Below are positions 6,068 through 10,132 of a DNA stretch of 10,132 nucleotides, in pieces. Under the pieces are notes generated by a model. It ran no database searches and had not been told where the DNA came from. It saw only the letters and a program-made list of their open reading frames with translations. A program made the translations under genes and the position numbers. Origin of the DNA: Methanobacteriota archaeon. Lineage in GTDB: Archaea; Thermoplasmatota; Thermoplasmata; RBG-16-68-12. The stretch covers positions 1 to 10,132 of the forward strand of contig VBME01000087.1 in assembly GCA_005878995.1 (NCBI GenBank), written 5' to 3'. Each line of letters starts with the position of its first letter. Positions within the stretch are counted from its first letter, which is position 1.

Positions 6068-6553
6068 CTACGCGCCCTCCACGAGCAGCGCGCCGAATTT
6101 TCCGCGGGACACGTCGAGCCCGAAGTTCGTCCGCTTCACATAGCAGTCGAGGGCCCGGACCGTCGAGCCGACCGCGATCTTGCCCCGTTCCACGAGCCCC
6201 ACGTCGTCGTCCCACAGGGCGAACCGGCAGGAGCCGCTTTCGTCCCGGAGCTCGAGGTTCAAGACCCGACCCGCCGTCCCGTCTTGGCGGGTGAAGGTGC
6301 GGACGGGAGAAACCGCGACCACCGTGGCGCGAAGGTTCGCCTCCATCCCCTCCCCCAGATCCGCGATTCGCAAGAACGACGCGACGCTTCGCCCGAGACG
6401 GTCGACAACGACCATCGCGGCCGCGTCTCGGTCGAGCAGCCCACCCCATTCCGCGATGACGGCCTCTACGTGTGCGTCATACGTTTCCGGGCTCAGAACG
6501 TCCCGGACTTTGTCGTAGTGCGGACGGCGCACGGGCGTCCAACGCGGGTGCAC
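6068..6553 (-). CDS. RPA-type single-stranded DNA-binding protein, one OB fold, 161 aa
   Basis: Binds single-stranded DNA in replication, recombination and repair. Residues 14-62 make the helical N-terminal segment seen in archaeal RPA homologues (GGLLDRDAAAMVVVDRLGR at 37-55). Residues 63-158 form one OB fold: IADLGEGMEANLRATVVAVSP (63-83), RTFTRQDGTAGRVLNLELRDESGSCRFALWDDD (85-117), the basic GKIAVGSTVRAL strand (124-135) and a closing segment to 158. The LWDDD after the third strand is typical. There is no zinc finger, so it is a short form; the longer multi-OB RPA may lie elsewhere. The start is uncertain: GTG 6553 is given, but GTG 6532 fits the weak T-rich promoter element at about 6555-6562 and would remove seven residues. 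It leads a two-gene unit with the membrane protein. Confidence 0.9.
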   Translation of the reverse strand: MHPRWTPVRRPHYDKVRDVLSPETYDAHVEAVIAEWGGLLDRDAAAMVVVDRLGRSVASFLRIADLGEGMEANLRATVVAVSPVRTFTRQDGTAGRVLNLELRDESGSCRFALWDDDVGLVERGKIAVGSTVRALDCYVKRTNFGLDVSRGKFGALLVEGA

Positions 6554-6631
6554 ACAAAAGGTTTGCTCCGCGCAGATTGTCGGGAGTCGTGTGCCTACCG
6601 TTCATCACCCCGGACCGACTTCGGATCCACG

Positions 6632-6925
6632 ATGTCGACCCGGGAAATCTCCGCGCCTGCATCGAGGTTCCTGACGGGCCTCGCCGAGACCCACGGGTAC
6701 TACGTTGAGGCGGACGGAGAGCGCGTGAATGTGGCGTTCGAGCCGTGGTCGCTCGAGCAGGTCAACCCGTTCGACGTGCCGTGTTTGCGGCTTCAGTTCC
6801 GACAGATCGAAGCCCGAATGGTCCTCGAGCGTTTCACGATCCACAACGACGGCGAAGAGCGCGCCGTCGATCTGGAAGCCGCCCACGATGCGCTCCAGGC
6901 GTGGATGGACTCGATGGCCGGCTAG
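6632..6925 (+). CDS. Hypothetical protein, 97 aa, acidic
   Basis: No family recognised. The protein is compact and acidic with a normal globular composition: MSTREISAPASRFLTGL, then GYYVEADGERVNVAFEPW (22-39), CLRLQFRQIEARMVLERFTI (51-70) and a C-terminal helix DLEAAHDALQAWMDSM (80-95). The spacing of hydrophobic residues and several Trp and Tyr suggest a small alpha/beta domain. It has no membrane span or signal peptide, and one Cys (C51). ATG 6632 has only a weak GGAT upstream, and I see no good TATA box at the expected distance, so the promoter is uncertain. It is divergent from the RPA-like gene across about 78 bp and convergent with the membrane-protein gene at 6961. An opposite-strand reading of this segment is Arg/His/Pro-rich and looks like a shadow. 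Real coding is likely but unproven. Confidence 0.65.
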   Translation: MSTREISAPASRFLTGLAETHGYYVEADGERVNVAFEPWSLEQVNPFDVPCLRLQFRQIEARMVLERFTIHNDGEERAVDLEAAHDALQAWMDSMAG

Positions 6926-6960
6926 CTGCGCATGGCGGTTTCGCCAAGGGGGCCGCGACG

Positions 6961-7461
6961 TCAACCGGGCGGCAAGACTCGACGCCCGATGGCCGCTCGG
7001 AGCCGGTCCAACGCTTCGCGGTCGCTCGATTCAGGCAGGAGGAGAAGGGTTATCGAGGAGTCCCCCGGGAATCTGCGAACGCCGAGGAGGCACGGGGGTT
7101 GATCGATTCGGAAGAGCGGCTCGCAGCCGCGGAACAATCCCCCATGGCCCGCTTCTGCGGGCGTGACGGCCGTGGGCGGTCGCTCCCCGAGCGTCGCGCG
7201 GACGACACCCGCGACGCGCTGCGCGTCGTCGGGCACCTGCAGGGCCCAAAGGGGTCGGCTTCGCAAGCGGGCGGCGAGCCCGAGCAGGGGCAAGAATGCG
7301 CCGAGCGCGAGGAGGACGACCACGAGCTCCGCCTGTCCAATCTCCCAGGCGAGTAAGGATCCCAGCCAAAGGCCGCCCGACAGGAAGATGAACCCGAGGA
7401 CGGCGCCTCCAGGGACGCGACGCGTCCATCCCGAGGGCGCGCCGGGCCCTGGAGCGGCCAC
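6961..7461 (-). CDS. Two-helix membrane protein, 166 aa, third gene of the psmB operon
   Basis: No family recognised. Two membrane helices, about 19-38 (GAVLGFIFLSGGLWLGSLLA) and 45-64 (ELVVVLLALGAFLPLLGLAA), joined by a short loop, then RLRSR and a soluble domain (70-166) with DDAQRVAGVVRATLG (78-92), FRIDQPPC (117-124), ITLLLLPESSD (137-147) and a final helix REALDRLRAAIGRRV (148-162). The start is GTG 7461: it lies 9 bases after the fttA stop, and GAGGT overlapping that stop is 6 bases upstream, so translation is coupled to fttA. The ATG at 7466 is out of frame. Its fold order matches the 178-aa membrane protein at 5529-6065. A role near RNA termination or the proteasome would be guilt by association only. 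Confidence 0.82.
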   Translation of the reverse strand: MAAPGPGAPSGWTRRVPGGAVLGFIFLSGGLWLGSLLAWEIGQAELVVVLLALGAFLPLLGLAARLRSRPLWALQVPDDAQRVAGVVRATLGERPPTAVTPAEAGHGGLFRGCEPLFRIDQPPCLLGVRRFPGDSSITLLLLPESSDREALDRLRAAIGRRVLPPG

Positions 7462-7470
7462 CTCATGACC

Positions 7471-9378
7471 TCACTTGAGCCGGATCGTCTCGAGGTTCAT
7501 CGGGGCCCGCGCCTCGAGGCCGAATTTCTTGTACAGGCCGGACGCGAGGTCGGAACACTTGAACTCCTCGCCGTGATTCACGATGACGCGCTCCGGCCTC
7601 GGCTCCATCGTCCCCACGTAATTCAGCAGTTGGAGGCGGTCCGAGTGGCCCGAGAAGCCGTCGATCGTCTCGAGGTCGAGCTTGATCGGCAACGTCAGGG
7701 GCTGTCCGCGATCCGTGAGCGTGATCTCCCGGGCCTCCCGCTGGATCCGCCGACCCAAGGAGCCCTCGGATTGGAACCCGACGAAGAGGAGGGCATGGAG
7801 CGGGTTGTCGGCCCATCCCTTAAAGTACTCGAGGACGGGACCGCCCGACATCATCCCGGACGTCGCGAGGACGATGCACGGCTCCACGTCGTCGATGATG
7901 TTCGAGCGCATGTCCGCGGTCTCGACCCGCTTGAACATCGGGGACAGGAACGGATTCTCTCCGGTCTGGAAGATCTGGGTGCGGAGTTGGCTGTTCAGAT
8001 ACTCGGGATACGCGGTGTGGATCGCGGTCGCCTCCCAGATCATGCCGTCCAAGTAGATCGGCACCTCCGGGATCTGGTGGTTCCGCATCGCGTCCTCGAG
8101 GACGAGCATGACCTCCTGGGACCGGCCGACCGCGAAGACGGGAATGAGGATCTTGCCGCCGCGGCTCAGGACCCGCTTCGAGACTTCCTTCAGCTGCTGG
8201 GCCGCTTCGTGCCGGGAGGGCTGGATGTCGTGGTAGCCCCCGTACGTCGATTCGAGGACGAGCGTCTCGAGCCGCGGGAACTTGTTGACGGCCGGGTTGA
8301 AGAGCCACGTCTTCTCGAACTTGATATCGCCCGACATCGCGACGTTGTACAGGCCGTCCCCGATGTGGAAATGCGCGACCGAAGAGCCAAGGATGTGCCC
8401 GGCGTTCTGGAATGTGAGCCGCATGTCCGGCGCAATGTCCGTCGTCTCCCCGTACTTCAGCGGGATCGTATTCGCGACCGCCTTCCGGATGTGGCTCGAA
8501 TCGTACGCGGACTTGCGCGCCTCGCCCATCGCGACCTTGATGAAATCGAGTTGGAGGAGCGACATCAGATCCCGCGTCGGGGCCGTCGTGTACACGGGGC
8601 CCTCATATCCGTACTTGAAGAGCGCGGGGACGAGCCCGGAGTGATCGAGGTGCGCGTGCGTGATCACGACCGCATCGATCGAGCCGAGGGGCGTGACCTC
8701 GGGCGCGTTCAGATACGGCGAGCCGTTGTCTTCGGAAATCAGGACACCGCAGTCGATGAGGACCTTCGATTCCCGGGTGCTGAGGAGGGCGGCGGACCGG
8801 CCCACCTGGCGGAAGCCGCCCAGGGCTGTTATGCGCACATAGTTCTCACCCGCGGGGACCTCGCGCGCCAACCGTCGGCCGACCTGCTTCAAGAATCCTT
8901 GGCGTTCGTCGTTAATCGTCCGAAGATACTGACGGATTTCCTCGACCGTCTTCGATGGAATCGGCGGCGTCCGGACGACCTTCGGAGCCCACCCGATCCG
9001 CTTCTTGACCTCGTTCAAGATCGACCCGTGGCGGCCGATCACCATCCCGGGGGACAGGGCCTCGATCGTCACCTCGCCGGTCTCGGTCTCGAAGTAGATC
9101 CCGGTGATCTGGGCTTCCGGCGGGATCACTTCTCGGATGATCTTCTCGGCCTCCTCCGGGGACGCGAGGAGGGACGGGTCCGGTCGGACAACGATGCGGC
9201 GCCGCAGCTGCTGGGCGATCTGTCGCACGAGGTCGTTCGACTCCGCGAAGACCTCCATGTTCTTCGTGTAGATCACGATCGTGGGGCCTTCGAAGTCGAC
9301 CTGCGTGATTTCCACGTGGTCAGGGACCACTTTCTTCACGACGCTCCGCGCGTCGTTCAGAATGTCCTCGATGGTCAT
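7471..9378 (-). CDS. fttA: aCPSF1 / FttA: KH-domain beta-CASP ribonuclease and transcription termination factor, 635 aa
   Basis: Archaeal CPSF73-like enzyme that cuts nascent RNA and releases RNA polymerase at U-rich 3' ends. Two N-terminal KH-like modules: about 1-68, and about 70-140 with KH loop VIGRHGSIL (113-121). The metallo-beta-lactamase domain follows (about 180-390): THAHLDHSG (240-248) with zinc ligands H241, H243, D245, H246; NAGHILGSS (325-333) with H328; SGDIKFE (349-355) with D351; LVLESTYGGYHD (373-384). The beta-CASP domain (about 390-575) includes GGKILIPVFAVGRSQE (407-422) and ATSGMMSGGP (505-514). Final motifs are FSGHSD (575-580, H578) and NHGE (601-604, H602). All expected catalytic residues are present and the length is normal. 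ATG 9378 has GTGAT 5 bases upstream, and the gene starts 34 bases after the psmB stop. psmB beside this gene also occurs in Methanocaldococcus and Methanothermobacter, from memory. Confidence 0.98.
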   Translation of the reverse strand: MTIEDILNDARSVVKKVVPDHVEITQVDFEGPTIVIYTKNMEVFAESNDLVRQIAQQLRRRIVVRPDPSLLASPEEAEKIIREVIPPEAQITGIYFETETGEVTIEALSPGMVIGRHGSILNEVKKRIGWAPKVVRTPPIPSKTVEEIRQYLRTINDERQGFLKQVGRRLAREVPAGENYVRITALGGFRQVGRSAALLSTRESKVLIDCGVLISEDNGSPYLNAPEVTPLGSIDAVVITHAHLDHSGLVPALFKYGYEGPVYTTAPTRDLMSLLQLDFIKVAMGEARKSAYDSSHIRKAVANTIPLKYGETTDIAPDMRLTFQNAGHILGSSVAHFHIGDGLYNVAMSGDIKFEKTWLFNPAVNKFPRLETLVLESTYGGYHDIQPSRHEAAQQLKEVSKRVLSRGGKILIPVFAVGRSQEVMLVLEDAMRNHQIPEVPIYLDGMIWEATAIHTAYPEYLNSQLRTQIFQTGENPFLSPMFKRVETADMRSNIIDDVEPCIVLATSGMMSGGPVLEYFKGWADNPLHALLFVGFQSEGSLGRRIQREAREITLTDRGQPLTLPIKLDLETIDGFSGHSDRLQLLNYVGTMEPRPERVIVNHGEEFKCSDLASGLYKKFGLEARAPMNLETIRLK

Positions 9379-9412
9379 CGGACATCACTTTGGCCGGACG
9401 CCGCTTGCGGGC

Positions 9413-10054
9413 TCAGGCCAGTTTCATACTTGCCTTGCGCTTCTCGACTTCCTTGTCGTCGAACATCTTGAAGCCGTCTTTCGAGATGAGGGCCACGTCG
9501 ATTCCTTCGCCGGAAACGGCATCGCGTTTCATCGCGGCCGTCACGGCGCGGATCGCGAGGTTTGCGCCCTCGTCGAGCGTCATGTCGTCCTTGAAATGAT
9601 CTTCCAGGACCCCGTACACGTACGGGCTCCCGGAGCCACTCGAAACGAACTTGTCCGGCAAGGATCCCCCGGCCGCATCGAGTGAGAACACGTGCCCGCC
9701 CGCGCGGTCCCAGCCGCCGATCACGAGCTGGACCCAGTATGGGTAGAAGCGGCTGCCGCTGAGGATGTTCGCGGTCAGGGTCGCGCAAGCCTCGACGGGC
9801 ATCGGAATGCCTCGTTTCAGCTTGTACAGCTCGACTTCCGCGGTGATGTACCGGGCGAGTACCTGCAAGTCTCCGACCAACCCCGCGGTCGTGAGGCCGA
9901 GGTTCTCGTCGAGCTTGTACACTTTCTTCGTTCGCTTGTGGGCGATGAGCGTGCCCGCCGTGGCGCGCCGGTCCGCCGCGAGGACGACTCCGTCCTTGCA
10001 GACCAGACCGAGCGTCGTCGTGCCGGACTCGACTTCCCTGGAAATAGTTGCCAT
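9413..10054 (-). CDS. psmB: Proteasome beta subunit, 213 aa with 11-residue propeptide
   Basis: Catalytic subunit of the 20S proteasome (threonine protease). The propeptide MATISREVESG is followed by TTTLG, so self-cleavage between G11 and T12 exposes the nucleophile. In mature numbering T1 is T12, D17 is D28 (LAADRRAT) and K33 is K44 (KRTKK); further motifs are GLVGDLQVLARYI (58-70), FSLDAAGG (122-129) and SSGSGSPYVYGVLE (137-150), plus DEGANLAIRAVTAAMKRDA (160-178) and GEGIDVALI (181-189). Length is normal, and much of it resembles the Thermoplasma acidophilum subunit, although that enzyme has Glu at position 17 of the mature chain. ATG 10054 lies about 26 bp from a TTTTAA box, predicting a leaderless mRNA that begins at the ATG. 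It is first gene of the psmB-fttA-membrane protein operon; psmA (alpha) is not in the window. Confidence 0.98.
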   Translation of the reverse strand: MATISREVESGTTTLGLVCKDGVVLAADRRATAGTLIAHKRTKKVYKLDENLGLTTAGLVGDLQVLARYITAEVELYKLKRGIPMPVEACATLTANILSGSRFYPYWVQLVIGGWDRAGGHVFSLDAAGGSLPDKFVSSGSGSPYVYGVLEDHFKDDMTLDEGANLAIRAVTAAMKRDAVSGEGIDVALISKDGFKMFDDKEVEKRKASMKLA

Positions 10055-10077
10055 TGCAACACCCGTTCAAAAGGAGG

Positions 10078-10083
10078 TTAAAA
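10078..10083 (-). promoter_or_regulatory. TATA box of the psmB-fttA operon
   Basis: The minus strand reads CTTTTAACC. The centre is 26 bp from the A of psmB ATG 10054, so transcription should start at the ATG itself. A second TATA-like CTTAAATAGT lies at 10111-10120 on the same strand and would give a leader of about 36 bases. The box overlaps the spacer between a plus-strand Shine-Dalgarno and ATG. Confidence 0.6.
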
Positions 10084-10084
10084 G

Positions 10085-10132
10085 ATGACTGCCGAAGCAT
10101 ACGGTCGGCACTATTTAAGAATTATCCTTTGT
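10085..10132 (+). CDS. Probable start of a divergent gene, 16 codons, cut by window edge
   Basis: ATG 10085 is preceded at 7 bases by AAGGAGG (10071-10077), the strongest Shine-Dalgarno in the window, and the frame stays open to the edge: MTAEAYGRHYLRIILC. The pattern GRH, four or five hydrophobic positions, then Cys recalls the start of S-adenosylmethionine decarboxylase (SpeD), but 16 residues are far too few to name it, so I give no symbol. AAATAG at 10042-10047 could be a weak TATA element placing the start near the Shine-Dalgarno. If real, it is divergent from psmB and their control elements overlap. The alternative is that these bases are only the psmB upstream region. Confidence 0.45.
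   Translation, partial: MTAEAYGRHYLRIILC

Noticed and set aside
5529..6449. Longer 306-codon reading of the 178-aa membrane protein
   Set aside because: The extra N-terminal part overlaps the RPA-like gene in another frame and is Arg/Gly/Pro-rich; ATG 6065, 2 bases after the RPA stop with a Shine-Dalgarno, is the natural start.
7465..9471. 668-codon plus-strand open frame opposite fttA
   Set aside because: Same effect: low-complexity Arg/Asp/Leu-rich translation with no family motif, fully opposite a complete aCPSF1/FttA gene.
10091..10109. Inverted repeat GCCGA ... TCGGC upstream of psmB as a terminator or operator
   Set aside because: Only 5-bp arms with a 9-base loop and no U-tract; likely chance in GC-rich DNA or coding sequence of the divergent gene.
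1..10132. tRNA, rRNA, CRISPR array, insertion sequence or defence system
   Set aside because: No cloverleaf-like sequence, regular direct repeats, transposase motifs or terminal repeats were seen; nearly all bases belong to housekeeping or small unknown genes.

Overview
The window is a GC-rich stretch of archaeal chromosome. A group II chaperonin (thermosome), a proteasome beta subunit with a processed N-terminal threonine, the KH/beta-lactamase/beta-CASP ribonuclease aCPSF1/FttA, an archaeal RPA-type OB-fold protein, and TATA boxes about 26 bp upstream of likely transcription starts all point the same way. The proteasome sequence resembles that of Thermoplasma, and psmB next to aCPSF1 is a known euryarchaeal arrangement. 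My best inference is a GC-rich euryarchaeon close to Thermoplasmata; the rank is not proven from this sequence.

Left part (1-2477, all genes on the minus strand): pyrB (aspartate carbamoyltransferase, missing only its last residues at the window edge), a 71-residue protein of unknown function, a winged-helix regulator with a perfect inverted repeat over its start site, and a two-gene unit of thioredoxin followed by a previously uncalled 53-residue Cys-rich peptide. A hairpin-plus-U-tract terminator follows the regulator gene.

Middle (2524-5522): a methyltransferase with an N-terminal Cys-rich, probably zinc-binding domain on the minus strand, divergent from the thermosome gene on the plus strand. 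The two share a 122-bp promoter region.

Right part (5529-10132): a minus-strand RPA-like gene translationally linked to a two-helix membrane protein; a divergent 97-residue plus-strand protein of unknown function; then a minus-strand operon psmB - fttA - a second two-helix membrane protein. The two membrane proteins look like distant paralogues. At the extreme right edge a strong Shine-Dalgarno and ATG on the plus strand mark the first 16 codons of a probable divergent gene.

Many first genes of transcripts here (pyrB, the 71-aa gene, the methyltransferase, the thermosome, psmB) have the TATA box about 26-33 bp before the start codon, so they are probably leaderless or nearly so. The regulator and thioredoxin transcripts have short leaders with Shine-Dalgarno sequences, and operon-internal genes rely on Shine-Dalgarno sites. 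No mobile element, CRISPR array, tRNA or rRNA was seen. This is mostly a housekeeping region; the most interesting items are the Cys-rich peptide, the zinc-domain methyltransferase, the membrane-protein pair and several palindromic control sites.
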